Source: UBA4782 sp034430215 (lineage in GTDB: Bacteria > Chloroflexota > Anaerolineae > Anaerolineales > Anaerolineaceae). Taken from it: DNA of 64,000 nucleotides. The translations under genes and the position numbers were made by a program. Position 1 is the stretch's first letter; each line of letters opens with the position of its first letter. The notes beneath the pieces are model-generated. The model was not told where the DNA came from. It saw only the letters and a list, made by a program, of their open reading frames with translations, and ran no database searches. Below are positions 1-8,514 of the stretch, piece after piece. The DNA is taken from assembly GCA_034430215.1 (NCBI GenBank), contig DAOUFE010000006.1:62001-126000 (forward strand), read 5' to 3'.

Positions 1-84
1 TTTAATTATGATAAGAACGCAAAAGCAGATTTCTATGTTGAAAAATTTTCAGACTTATTGGATGTAAAGATTCTTAACGCGTAA
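1..84 (+). CDS. C-terminal end of an unknown protein (partial)
   Basis: An open frame enters from the left edge and ends at a TAA at 82-84, giving only 27 residues (ending ...DVKILNA). This is too short to assign a family. It is called coding because the frame is open from the first base and is followed 30 bp later by a rho-independent terminator that would end this transcript. Function unknown. Confidence 0.5.
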   Translation, partial: FNYDKNAKADFYVEKFSDLLDVKILNA

Positions 85-114
85 AACTAACTAAGTGGTA
101 TTTTCTGTGATAAT

Positions 115-149
115 GACGGATTTTCTTAAAAAGGAAATCCGTCTTTTTT
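115..149 (+). terminator. Rho-independent terminator
   Basis: A perfect 9-bp stem (GACGGATTT at 115-123 with AAATCCGTC at 135-143) and an 11-nt loop are followed by six Ts at 144-149. It sits just after the partial gene at the left edge and before the convergent DinB-like gene, so it most likely ends the rightward transcript. Confidence 0.85.
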
Positions 150-159
150 GTGAATTACT

Positions 160-630
160 TTACGAGTATTTCTTTGGTAAACCTTCTCTCCAAACCCGGA
201 TAGCTTGCGAATGGATTGGATAATGGGTATAAGTATCCCATTGGATCCTTTTCTGTAGTCGGCTGCCAGAACGAAATTCCTCATCGGGAATTGTCTGCAA
301 ATATGCGATCAGCTTCTCATGTGTTTCAAGTAATCTGGCAAGAGTCTCAGAGAGGGTGAAGCAACTTTTCTGCTCGGTCATCAAAGCGTTAAAGGCATCG
401 ATCCCACCATACATCGTGGAATAACGCGGCAATCGCGCGCCTTTCAATATTTCGGGTAAAACCTTTAGAGCCTCCTCCTCCCAGGTATTCACGTGAGCAA
501 TGATGTCTTTTACTGACCACTCACCGGTCACTCCTGCTTGCAGCATCTCTGGTTCGGGCAACCCGTTGAAGGAATCAACGAATTCACGCCAGGCTCCATC
601 GATTTTTTCTAGAATACGTTGTCTTTTCAT
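160..630 (-). CDS. DinB/ClbS-DfsB family four-helix bundle protein
   Basis: The 156-residue protein resembles the ClbS/DfsB (DUF1706) branch of the DinB superfamily. The N-terminal Trp-Ser-Val-Lys-Asp-Ile-Ile-Ala-His stretch and the C-terminal HYPIHSQAI stretch are the usual helix and histidine positions of this fold. Members are small cytoplasmic four-helix bundles, some of which bind metals; ClbS is a colibactin self-resistance cyclopropane hydrolase. The ATG at 630 is chosen over one 13 codons upstream because AAAGAG precedes it and the upstream extension resembles no family member. The gene stands alone and its substrate cannot be told from context. Confidence 0.75.
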   Translation of the reverse strand: MKRQRILEKIDGAWREFVDSFNGLPEPEMLQAGVTGEWSVKDIIAHVNTWEEEALKVLPEILKGARLPRYSTMYGGIDAFNALMTEQKSCFTLSETLARLLETHEKLIAYLQTIPDEEFRSGSRLQKRIQWDTYTHYPIHSQAIRVWREGLPKKYS

Positions 631-851
631 GGGAATTCTCTTTAGAGAAAAATTTGTAATACAGATCATGCAACATAAAAATTATAGAACAAAAAAGGGA
701 TACCCAGGATCAAAAAAACTTGTAGGGTTTCTTGGACATTCTTCGCGTAATATGACATTTGTTACTAGTAATTGAACCATTGAAAATTTATTATTTTAAT
801 AACTTTTACCCCTAAAATTTGATGTTATCAACAATTTTACTGGAGGTTCCA

Positions 852-2111
852 ATGCCCATTGACAGACGTTTTCCCGGAACAGTTTTGATCAAAAATATTG
901 GCCCCCTTGTTTCTGGTGATTTCCACAAGGGAATACTGGATGCTGATTCTATTATTGTAAAAAATGGATACATCACAGAGATTGGTAAGAAATTAAGTTC
1001 CGCCGGTGCTGACCATGTGATCGATGTAGATGGAATGGTGGTTTGCCCAGGTTTCATTGATCCCCATGTTCATAATACTGTAGACGATTATGGACCAATG
1101 ACACAGACAGTTAACTGGATGGAATGTTATTTATGGTATGGAATTACCACCATTCTCTCAGAAGGTGAGCAAGGGCCAGGATACCCCCGATTTTTCGATG
1201 ACCCACTTGGCGCAAAAGCAACAGCTATTTTTGCAAAACGAGTATTTGATAACTTCCGACCAGGCGGCTTCCTGAAATTCCATGGTGGCGCGGTTGTGCT
1301 GCAGCGTGGTATGGTAGAGCAGGATTTCAAAGAAATGGCTGAAGCTGGCGTCTGGCTGGTTGCTGAAATTGGCGGCGGCGGTGCGTATCTTCCTGAAGAT
1401 GTGGTGCCTATGATCGGTTGGGCACGAAAATATGGGATGAAGATTTCGACCCATATTGGTCCTTCTTCTATCCCTGGCTCATCTCCTGTATTTTCAGATA
1501 TCGCTCTGGCACATGCACCAGATAAATATGCTCATATTAATGGTGGCTCTGTAGCTGCTCCCTGGTCAGAGATCAAACGCATCCTTGATGAACGAGATCA
1601 ATCCACATACATTGAATTTGTTCACGTTGGCAATCAAAAAATGGCAGATAAGATCTGTCGCTATATGGCTGATAAAGGTCAATTAGATAAGATCGTATTT
1701 GGTTCAGACACTCCCACTGGTCAGGGTGCGTTGCCCAATTGTATTCAACGAATGGCGATGCGTATGGCAGCATTTGATGATGTTCCACCTGCGCAGGCAA
1801 TCGCTATGGGAACCGGCAATACCGCAGATCTATTTGGGCTAAACACCGGTAAGATCGAAGTGGGTCGTGAAGCTGATATCCTGGCAATTGATATGGGACA
1901 GGACTCGGTTGGTAAAGACGCTCTTGAGGGAATGACCATGGATGATACCTTTGGTGTAGCGATGGTTATGGTTGATGGTCAGGTTGTTTCCCTGAAGGGT
2001 CGCGATGGCAGACCAACACGCAGATTCATTTCCATTGATGGTACTAAAACCTATATAGATAACATCAATGAATACCTGTTTGGACCGTACTATCCTGGAT
2101 ATCTGAAATAA
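852..2111 (+). CDS. Enamidase-like amidohydrolase
   Basis: A 419-residue metal-dependent amidohydrolase (TIM-barrel superfamily). The metal site begins with PGFIDPHVH (HxH), followed by a KFHGG segment, THIG and HINGG histidine motifs, and a GSDTP segment carrying the late Asp. The order of motifs (HGGAV, WLVAEIG, SIPGSS, SHINGG-like, IVFGSDTP, MATGN-like) matches enamidase, the nicotinate-fermentation enzyme that hydrolyses 6-oxo-1,4,5,6-tetrahydronicotinate. That assignment is from remembered family sequence. The start at 852 is preceded by TGGAGG at good spacing; an earlier ATG at 819 lacks a ribosome site. It heads the catabolic cluster; the actual cyclic-amide substrate is uncertain because no other nicotinate-pathway gene is present. 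Confidence 0.8.
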   Translation: MPIDRRFPGTVLIKNIGPLVSGDFHKGILDADSIIVKNGYITEIGKKLSSAGADHVIDVDGMVVCPGFIDPHVHNTVDDYGPMTQTVNWMECYLWYGITTILSEGEQGPGYPRFFDDPLGAKATAIFAKRVFDNFRPGGFLKFHGGAVVLQRGMVEQDFKEMAEAGVWLVAEIGGGGAYLPEDVVPMIGWARKYGMKISTHIGPSSIPGSSPVFSDIALAHAPDKYAHINGGSVAAPWSEIKRILDERDQSTYIEFVHVGNQKMADKICRYMADKGQLDKIVFGSDTPTGQGALPNCIQRMAMRMAAFDDVPPAQAIAMGTGNTADLFGLNTGKIEVGREADILAIDMGQDSVGKDALEGMTMDDTFGVAMVMVDGQVVSLKGRDGRPTRRFISIDGTKTYIDNINEYLFGPYYPGYLK

Positions 2112-2122
2112 ATAGTTGAATT

Positions 2123-2157
2123 CTGGCCGGTGTATTATTATGCCGGCCAGTACTTTA
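2123..2157 (+). terminator. Hairpin after the enamidase-like gene
   Basis: An 8-bp perfect GC-rich stem (CTGGCCGG at 2123-2130 with CCGGCCAG at 2143-2150) is followed by TACTTTATT. The T-tract is imperfect, so it may be a weak terminator or an mRNA-stabilising hairpin. It lies 11 bp after the stop codon, in the 153-bp gap before the next amidohydrolase. Confidence 0.5.
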
Positions 2158-2264
2158 TTGAACTTTTAAAATAGCTGTTTTTAAAACGACTCGCTTTTAA
2201 TAAGCTGTAACAAAATTGTTTAATTTTCGCAATCTATACTCAACAAATGGAAAAGTGAGAAAAA

Positions 2265-3653
2265 ATGAGAACGCTGCTCATAAAGAATGCTAACCTGTTG
2301 ATCACTAATAATGCTGAAATTGGTGATTGCCGTAATGCATGTTTGTTCATTCGCGATAATATCGTGGAACAAATAGGATCAAGTGAGCAACTACCAAGTT
2401 CAGGAGATGAGGTCATCGATGCAAGTAGAATGGTGATCCTCCCCGGGCTGATCAACACGCATCATCATTTTTACCAGACTCTAACTCGTGCAATTCCAGG
2501 GGCTCAAAACGAAGAGCTATTCGATTGGCTGGTAAGACTTTACCCTATTTGGGGTGAACTGACAGAAGAAGCCATCTACATCAGTACTCTTACCGCCATG
2601 GCAGAAATGATCCTTTCCGGAGGAACTACCAGCAGTGATCATCTCTATCTTTATCCCAATAATTCCACATTAGATGCCCAGGTACGGGCAGCCAAAGAAA
2701 TCGGAATGCGATTCCATGTGACCCGTGGTTCCATGTCACTTGGAAGAAGCAAAGGTGGCTTACCACCAGACCATGTAGTACAGGAAGAGGATGAAATTTT
2801 AAAAGATTGTCAGCGCGTTATTGAAACCTATCATGATCCCAATCCATATTCCATGGTGCGGGTTGCTCTTGCTCCCTGTTCTCCATTTTCTGTAACCGCT
2901 GAATTGCTGCGGCAGAGTGCGAAACTGGCACGTTCGTATAAATCTGTCATGCTGCACACCCATGTGGCAGAAACAAAAGATGAAGAGACATTTTGCATGC
3001 AGCGTGTTGGAATGCGCCCTGCAAAATACATGGAATCGGTAGGTTGGACAGGAAATGATGTCTGGTGGGCGCATTCTGTGTGGGTGAATTCTGACGAGAT
3101 CAAGATGATGGCAGAAAGTGGCACTGGCGTTGCTCACTGTCCATCTTCAAATATGCGTCTTGGTTCAGGTATCGCACCCATTCGAGAAATGCTTGATGCC
3201 GGTGTAAAAGTAGGGATTGGTGTAGATGGTTCAGCCAGCAATGATTGTAGCCACATGATTGGCGAAGCCAGAATGGCAATGCTTTTACAGCGTGTGAATC
3301 TGGGCGCTTCAGCGTTTTCTGTTCGAGACGCGATCACCCTGGCAACAAAAGGCAGTGCTTCAGTATTAGGTAGAGATGATATAGGTGAATTGGCACATGG
3401 AAAAGCAGCAGATTTTATTGGCGTACCAGTTGATACTATCGCAATGGCTGGAGGTGCAGTACATGATCCTCTTGCGGCCTTGTTATTATGCAATGTTGGT
3501 ACTGTGAAGCTTTCTGTGATCAACGGGCAAATCGTTGTTCGCGATGGAAAATTGATGACAGTAGATATTGAAAAATTGATAGAGCGACATAATGCGATCG
3601 CAGTCGAAATGGCTGCAAAATATCCAGTACCTGAGAGGTTCAAACTTGTCTGA
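2265..3653 (+). CDS. 8-oxoguanine deaminase / AtzB-like amidohydrolase
   Basis: A 462-residue cytosine-deaminase/TrzN-type amidohydrolase (COG0402). Visible metal ligands and catalytic motifs are LINTHHHFYQT (residues ~60-70), MLHTHVAET, WWAHSVW with the following CPSSNMRLGSG, and GVDGSASND. The HHHFYQTLTRA start and the C-terminal GVDGSASNDCSHM segment are characteristic of the 8-oxoguanine deaminase/hydroxyatrazine hydrolase group, so hydrolytic deamination of an oxidised purine or a triazine/pterin-like ring is the best guess. It is cytoplasmic. The ribosome site is weak (GTGAG). Its end overlaps the next gene, the regulator, by 8 bp, so the two are probably translationally coupled. Confidence 0.82.
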   Translation: MRTLLIKNANLLITNNAEIGDCRNACLFIRDNIVEQIGSSEQLPSSGDEVIDASRMVILPGLINTHHHFYQTLTRAIPGAQNEELFDWLVRLYPIWGELTEEAIYISTLTAMAEMILSGGTTSSDHLYLYPNNSTLDAQVRAAKEIGMRFHVTRGSMSLGRSKGGLPPDHVVQEEDEILKDCQRVIETYHDPNPYSMVRVALAPCSPFSVTAELLRQSAKLARSYKSVMLHTHVAETKDEETFCMQRVGMRPAKYMESVGWTGNDVWWAHSVWVNSDEIKMMAESGTGVAHCPSSNMRLGSGIAPIREMLDAGVKVGIGVDGSASNDCSHMIGEARMAMLLQRVNLGASAFSVRDAITLATKGSASVLGRDDIGELAHGKAADFIGVPVDTIAMAGGAVHDPLAALLLCNVGTVKLSVINGQIVVRDGKLMTVDIEKLIERHNAIAVEMAAKYPVPERFKLV

Positions 3654-4245
3654 TCTGAAAGGAATTGAATCGAAAAGCCAAATGGCAGAACAGAACGGTA
3701 ACAACCTCGACAAAATTGGTGAAAATATTCGTGAAATACGAAAAAGGAAAGGATTAACTCTTTCTGAACTTGCCAGTATGTCCGGGCATTCTGCACCTTT
3801 TCTCAGCCAGATAGAGAATGGTCGAGTAAATATTAATCTCACTACGCTTACAAAAATTTGTAACGCACTCGATGTTTCCATTGCATCGCTGTTCGAAGAA
3901 GTAAAAAGTGACAACATTAGGGTTATTCGAAGAGATAGCCGAAAATGGTATCCCCTGGCTGGACGTTCTGTCGAATCGATTTTACTGGACACAAAATCGA
4001 ATATCGAATTTTGTGTCATTCATATTCCTGCAGGAGAAAATTCAGGCGCAGCAAATCACCATCCAGGTGATGAAATCTGCTATGTAAAAAGAGGCTCAAT
4101 TCGAACTATTTTGAATGAAGATACGATCTACGATCTCGGTGAAGGTGACATCATTTATTTCAATTCGGAGATTCCGCACCGCTGGGAGAATGTTTCTGAT
4201 GTGAAAGCCGAGTTGATCTTGGTCAACTCACCTGCAACCTATTAA
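3646..4245 (+). CDS. XRE-family regulator with C-terminal cupin domain
   Basis: A 199-residue transcription factor. An N-terminal HTH_3 domain (roughly residues 25-85, with LSELASMSGHSAPFLSQIENG as recognition region) is followed by a C-terminal cupin_2 domain that senses a small ligand (HHPGDEICYVKRG and GDIIYFNSEIPHRWEN). The likely start is the TTG at 3646, seven bases after GAGAGG and overlapping the end of the amidohydrolase gene; no ATG with a ribosome site precedes the HTH. XRE-cupin proteins usually regulate the catabolic or transport operon beside them. The perfect palindrome just after its stop, in front of the importer genes, is the obvious candidate operator. Confidence 0.85.
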   Translation: MSDLKGIESKSQMAEQNGNNLDKIGENIREIRKRKGLTLSELASMSGHSAPFLSQIENGRVNINLTTLTKICNALDVSIASLFEEVKSDNIRVIRRDSRKWYPLAGRSVESILLDTKSNIEFCVIHIPAGENSGAANHHPGDEICYVKRGSIRTILNEDTIYDLGEGDIIYFNSEIPHRWENVSDVKAELILVNSPATY

Positions 4246-4246
4246 T

Positions 4247-4270
4247 GGTATCCATACCAATATTGGTATG
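4247..4270. promoter_or_regulatory. Palindromic operator candidate before the importer operon
   Basis: CATACCAATATTGGTATG at 4253-4270 is a perfect 18-bp palindrome. An additional GGTAT half-site at 4247-4251 makes three alternating GGTAT/ATACC half-sites in 24 bp. There is no T-tract, so it is not a terminator. It lies between the XRE-cupin regulator and the solute-binding lipoprotein gene, which suggests a binding site for that regulator (inference). Confidence 0.6.
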
Positions 4271-4402
4271 CTTTGTTGAATGAATAAAATGACAAAATCG
4301 CAGGTGATTGCATAAGGAAGGAGGTGGTTGATTAGAAAATTTTTATCGGGCTTGAAAATATTAATGTTTTCAACTGTGAATGATAAAAAGGAGAGATACA
4401 AA

Positions 4403-5533
4403 ATGAAGAAGACAGCAGTATTGCTTTTCACTATGATCATTATCGCATCAATGCTTCTTGCTTCTTGCGCACCAAAATCAACTGCCACAGAAGCAGCCGC
4501 AACGGAAGCCGTTGCAACTGAAGCACCTGCTTCAACTGACTGTGACTGGGATGAACAGACCTGCGCATTCCTTGAAGGTAAGGATTTTGGTGGTCGGACG
4601 CTCGTAGTGGGTGTTTGGGGTGGTGTCATTGAGCAGATTTATCGCGACCTGGTAATTCCAGAAATTGAGAAGCATAACGGGAAAGTTGAACTGCTTCTTG
4701 GTGGTACTGGTGACCGGACTGCCAAAATCTATGCTGAAAAAGGCAACCCCACCATGGATGTGGCATATCTGAACATGTACGAAGCGGCTAAAGGTGTGGA
4801 AGATGGTGTGCTTGAAGCACCCTCTAATGTTGTTCCAGCATATGATGATCTGTATCCAGCTGCCCAGGTGGGCGGTTATGGTATGAGCTTCATGGGTCTG
4901 GGCATTGCATACAATCCTACCTATTTTGATACCCCACCAGATTGGAAAGACTTCTGGGATCCAAAAGTAGCTGGCAAGATCGCGACCGCTACCTTCCCCG
5001 GTGGTGATAGCGAAGGTTTGTTAGCTGTTGCTGGGTATATGGCTGGCAGTGATGAAAACGATCCCGACGCCATGTTCACCAAACTAAAAGAATTGACCCC
5101 ATTCGCCATGATTTACACTTCGCTGGATGAGCTCTTTATGATGATGGACAAGGGCGATGTGGCAATTGCTCCAGTTATTAGTGGTTATGCGTGGACCTAT
5201 ATTGATAAAGGCATGAACATAAAATTTGCATGGCCAAAAGATCCTGGAACTATCCAAATGATGGATACTCTGACAATTGTTAAAGACACCAAGAACCAGG
5301 ATATGGCATACGCATGGGCTCAATTATCCCTCAGCCCAAAGACTCAGCAAGCATTTGCTGAACAGATCTACTTTGGCCCGACCAACTCTAAAGTAGTGTT
5401 GACTGGCGCCGCTGCAGAACGCTGTGTATATGGCCAGGAGAAAGTGGATTCTCTCCTCCGCCTGAGCACATACATGATTGACAATCGCGACACTCTGACT
5501 GAACGCTACAATCGTGAGATTCTTGGTCAATAG
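4403..5533 (+). CDS. PotD-type extracellular solute-binding lipoprotein
   Basis: A 376-residue substrate-binding protein of a spermidine/putrescine-type (PotD, COG0687) ABC importer. The N-terminus is a lipoprotein signal peptide ending in the lipobox LASC, followed by a Thr/Glu/Ala-rich linker (about 20 residues) that tethers the binding domain to the membrane. The mature domain begins near GRTLVVGVWGG. The start at 4403 has AAGGAGAG upstream and gives a normal signal peptide; longer in-frame starts at 4328 (TTG) or 4364 would add a charged 13-25-residue extension. It is followed by both permeases and the ATPase. The ligand is unknown; the flanking hydrolases suggest a nitrogenous cyclic compound rather than a polyamine. 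Confidence 0.88.
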   Translation: MKKTAVLLFTMIIIASMLLASCAPKSTATEAAATEAVATEAPASTDCDWDEQTCAFLEGKDFGGRTLVVGVWGGVIEQIYRDLVIPEIEKHNGKVELLLGGTGDRTAKIYAEKGNPTMDVAYLNMYEAAKGVEDGVLEAPSNVVPAYDDLYPAAQVGGYGMSFMGLGIAYNPTYFDTPPDWKDFWDPKVAGKIATATFPGGDSEGLLAVAGYMAGSDENDPDAMFTKLKELTPFAMIYTSLDELFMMMDKGDVAIAPVISGYAWTYIDKGMNIKFAWPKDPGTIQMMDTLTIVKDTKNQDMAYAWAQLSLSPKTQQAFAEQIYFGPTNSKVVLTGAAAERCVYGQEKVDSLLRLSTYMIDNRDTLTERYNREILGQ

Positions 5534-5553
5534 ATTTACTAGGTAGTTACTTG

Positions 5554-5590
5554 TATTGGGTTCGTCTCTTTTACCTGGACGAACCCAATA
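5554..5590 (+). other. Intergenic hairpin between binding protein and permease
   Basis: A perfect 13-bp stem (5554-5566 with 5578-5590, arm TATTGGGTTCGTC) with an 11-nt loop and no following T-tract. Hairpins of this kind after a binding-protein gene commonly stabilise its mRNA so that it is made in excess of the permeases. It ends 8 bp before the GGGAGGG ribosome site of the permease. Confidence 0.6.
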
Positions 5591-5611
5591 CTCCATTTGG
5601 GAGGGTATGTT

Positions 5612-6502
5612 ATGCAGTCAAGAAAAAAAGGTTCGTTAATACTTCTACTACTTCCCGCATCCTTGATTATTGGAATAATTTTCTTGCTTCCATTTGTTTT
5701 TCTCCTGGTACAAAGCTTTTGGACATATGAATCATCGTTTGTCTCAAAACCAATTTTTACCTTTGCAAATTATGCCAAAATTTTTCAGGATACCTATTAT
5801 CTTGAGGTTTACCTGAGAACGATTAAGTTAAGCTTGATCTCAACTGGAATAACATTACTACTCTCTTATCCACTCGCCAGATTCATCTCACGTTTAAAAA
5901 CTGGATTAAAAGGATTCATGCTGACATTGATTTCACTTCCAATGATTGGTGGTGCGATGATCCAGACGATGGGTTGGATGGCGATGATGATGCGTTATGG
6001 TATGTTGAATGGAATCCTGATGGGATTGGGTTTGGCGAAAGAGCCTGTGGCATTTCTTGGTTCAGAATTGGGAATCATCATTGGGTTGGTGCAATCGTTT
6101 ATTCCACTTATGGTTCTCCCTTTGGTGACTTCTTTGGGAGCTATTGATGTTACTTTGGAGGATGCAGCCAAGAGTCTTGGAGCCAATTCTTTCCGTACTT
6201 TCTTTGAAGTTGTTCTTCCATTAAGTTTGCCGGGAGCTGCGGCTGGGACGTTATTGACTCTAATGATGAACCTCACCATGTTTGTTACACCATCTATTCT
6301 GGGTCAAAACAAAATTATGGTATTCGGAACGATCGCTTACCAACAGGCTATCTCTGTGGGTAACTGGCCATTTGCCTCTGCCTTTGCCATATTCTTCATC
6401 TTGTCAGTATTCATAGTTTCAATACTGGCCAGGTTGATCACCAGCGCCATTCAAAATAGTGTGAAACAATCGAAATCAGTAGCGAAGGGAGTGCAGGCAT
6501 AA
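5612..6502 (+). CDS. ABC transporter permease, PotB-like
   Basis: A 296-residue integral membrane permease of the PotB/CysW type (BPD_transp_1). There is a long N-terminal hydrophobic helix, about six membrane segments, and the cytoplasmic EAA loop (EDAAKSLGANSFRTFFEVVLP) that docks on the ATPase. The start at 5612 follows GGGAGGG with a 6-bp spacer; an earlier in-frame Met lies within that ribosome site. The stop overlaps the next start by one base (TAATG), so the two permeases are translationally coupled and form the membrane heterodimer of the importer. Confidence 0.9.
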   Translation: MQSRKKGSLILLLLPASLIIGIIFLLPFVFLLVQSFWTYESSFVSKPIFTFANYAKIFQDTYYLEVYLRTIKLSLISTGITLLLSYPLARFISRLKTGLKGFMLTLISLPMIGGAMIQTMGWMAMMMRYGMLNGILMGLGLAKEPVAFLGSELGIIIGLVQSFIPLMVLPLVTSLGAIDVTLEDAAKSLGANSFRTFFEVVLPLSLPGAAAGTLLTLMMNLTMFVTPSILGQNKIMVFGTIAYQQAISVGNWPFASAFAIFFILSVFIVSILARLITSAIQNSVKQSKSVAKGVQA

Positions 6503-7305
6503 TGGAAAAGGCAAATCGAGTCTTGCTCATCATATTTTCCGCTTTAATTTTGCTTTTTGTGCTCACCCCCATTTTTGTTTTGGTGATTAGCAGCTTTAAT
6601 CAAAGCCGATATTTCGAATTTCCACCGACGGGTTTTACTCTCGAATGGTATAAAGCATTTTACGAAAGCGAAGAATATCAAAAAGCATTAATGATCAGCC
6701 TTCGAGTGGCATTGACCGCAGCAGGGCTTGGATTACTTGCTGGAGTGCCTGCTGCTTTTGCTCTTGACAGGTATAAGTTCAAAGGTAATGCATTCATGCA
6801 ATCCTTGTTCCTTTCCCCTCTGATGCTACCCCAGATCATTTGGGCTCTAGGATTGATCCAATTCTTTTCTATGGTTCAAATTGGTGGTCGAAGCATTTTA
6901 GGATCCTTTGCAGGAATTGTGCTGGCACATTCGGTGATCATTCTCCCCTATGTGATCCGCATGGTGCTCACCAGCTTGAAGTATGTCGAAGCTGATTTGG
7001 AGAGTGCCGCAATGAGTCTGGGTGCAAAACCAATCCGAACGTTTATGGAAGTGACGGTACCCATTATCCTGCCTGGTGTTTTGGTAAGCGCAGTTTTTGG
7101 TTTCATGGTTTCCTTTACAGATGTGGTTGTATCATCTTTTGTGGCAGGAACGAGATATATTACTTTCCCGGTCAGGATGTACAGTGAAATTCGTACTGAA
7201 GGGCTGGACCCTCTGGCAGTTACTGTAAGTGCGTTCGTTGTGATCTTTATTGTGATCATTGCCATGATAGGCGAGAGAACCGCCAAATGGTCACGTTTCT
7301 TTTAA
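6502..7305 (+). CDS. ABC transporter permease, PotC-like
   Basis: The second, 267-residue permease subunit of the PotD-type importer. It is PotC-like, with six predicted membrane segments and an EAA loop (ESAAMSLGAKPIRTFMEVTVP). It starts in the stop codon of the preceding permease gene. Length and motif spacing are normal for the family. It ends 60 bp before the ATPase gene. Confidence 0.9.
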   Translation: MEKANRVLLIIFSALILLFVLTPIFVLVISSFNQSRYFEFPPTGFTLEWYKAFYESEEYQKALMISLRVALTAAGLGLLAGVPAAFALDRYKFKGNAFMQSLFLSPLMLPQIIWALGLIQFFSMVQIGGRSILGSFAGIVLAHSVIILPYVIRMVLTSLKYVEADLESAAMSLGAKPIRTFMEVTVPIILPGVLVSAVFGFMVSFTDVVVSSFVAGTRYITFPVRMYSEIRTEGLDPLAVTVSAFVVIFIVIIAMIGERTAKWSRFF

Positions 7306-7315
7306 TCGATCTATC

Positions 7316-7345
7316 CAACCGAAAAGATGCCCGGTTGAGTTTTTG
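7316..7345 (+). other. Small hairpin with T-tract between permease and ATPase genes
   Basis: CAACCG (7316-7321) can pair with CGGTTG (7332-7337), followed by a run of five Ts. The stem is only 6 bp, so it may act as a leaky terminator or attenuator inside the importer operon, or be incidental. Confidence 0.35.
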
Positions 7346-7365
7346 ATATTTGAGGAGAAGAGCCG

Positions 7366-8487
7366 ATGCACAGTGAATCAGACATCGCTTTAACGATTTC
7401 CAATGTCAGCAAGTCTTATGGTGAACAGGAAGTTCTTCAGAAGATCGACCTGGAAGTAAAGGATAAAGAATTTCTTATCTTGTTAGGCCCATCTGGATGC
7501 GGGAAAACAACTTTATTAAAGATCATTGCTGGTTTGTTACCGGCAAATAAGGGTGCTGTTATATTAAAAGGGAAAGATATCACCAATGTTCCCAGTTATA
7601 ACCGTGATATTGGTATGGTATTCCAGAACTATGCTCTCTTCCCAAATATGACGGTTTTTAAGAATGTCGCTTTTGGTTTGCGAATGCGCAAAGTCGAAAA
7701 GGATGAGATAAAGCAAAGAGTAAACGAAGCCCTGAAGTTGGTTCGCCTTGAAAATATGGGTGATCGTTCAATCAAGCAGCTTTCTGGCGGGCAACAACAG
7801 CGTGTTGCGTTGGCAAGAGCTATGGTCCTCAATCCTTCTCTGTTACTTCTCGATGAACCTCTATCTAACCTGGATGCAAAACTTCGTGCACAGGTAAGAG
7901 TTGAAATTGCTCAGATCACCCGCAAGCTTGGATTGACTGCGGTTTTGGTGACCCATGATCAGACCGAAGCCATGACAATGGGTGACCGCATCATCTTGAT
8001 GCAGGATGGCGTTATTCAACAATCAGCTACACCGACGGATATTTATGAGCACCCAAAGAACTTGTTTGTGGCTTCATTTATTGGGTCACCACAAATCAAC
8101 ACGTTCAAATGCACAAAGTCAGGTAATGAAATTAAATTCGACGAATTTAACGGTACCATGTCAACTGAATACCTGAAAAGTCTGTTATCAAATGATTCGG
8201 GGCAAGCAAACATTCCTGATGGAAAATATATTTTAGGTGTACGCCCCGAAGATTTTACAGTGAGTAACGATGGTAACCCCCAAATCTTTACAGGTAAGGT
8301 TTACTTTGTTGAGAATCTTGGTGCAGATTATTTTCTCCATACAAAGGTAGGAGAAAAGTCTGTCATTTTACGCAGCCCTCAGGGATGCGAGCAATATCAC
8401 GTCAATGGATGTGAATTAAACCTGGGATTCCGAGCTGGTAAGGTTCATTTGTTCGATGGTGAAACGCATGAGAGAGTCTGCAAGTAG
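7366..8487 (+). CDS. ABC transporter ATP-binding protein, PotA-like
   Basis: The 373-residue ATPase of the importer. It has Walker A GPSGCGKTT (near residue 45), the signature LSGGQQQR, Walker B LLLLDEPLSNLD, the switch His in LVTHDQ, and a C-terminal TOBE-type beta-barrel from about residue 250 that is typical of PotA/MalK-type subunits. GAGGAG precedes the ATG by seven bases. It powers uptake through the two upstream permeases. Confidence 0.93.
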   Translation: MHSESDIALTISNVSKSYGEQEVLQKIDLEVKDKEFLILLGPSGCGKTTLLKIIAGLLPANKGAVILKGKDITNVPSYNRDIGMVFQNYALFPNMTVFKNVAFGLRMRKVEKDEIKQRVNEALKLVRLENMGDRSIKQLSGGQQQRVALARAMVLNPSLLLLDEPLSNLDAKLRAQVRVEIAQITRKLGLTAVLVTHDQTEAMTMGDRIILMQDGVIQQSATPTDIYEHPKNLFVASFIGSPQINTFKCTKSGNEIKFDEFNGTMSTEYLKSLLSNDSGQANIPDGKYILGVRPEDFTVSNDGNPQIFTGKVYFVENLGADYFLHTKVGEKSVILRSPQGCEQYHVNGCELNLGFRAGKVHLFDGETHERVCK

Positions 8488-8514
8488 TGATGAGAAAGAA
8501 AGAGTAAATTATTA

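Noticed and set aside
500..775. 91-codon plus-strand frame over the start of the DinB-like gene
   Set aside because: It is mostly antisense to a recognisable gene and has no ribosome site or family resemblance.
3134..4019. Long minus-strand frames opposite the amidohydrolase and XRE-cupin genes
   Set aside because: They overlap two well-recognised plus-strand genes and contain no domain.
4328..4402. TTG start for the solute-binding lipoprotein at 4328
   Set aside because: It would put 25 charged residues in front of a normal lipoprotein signal peptide, and the SD-TTG spacing is only 3 bp. The ATG at 4403 has AAGGAGAG and fits the family.
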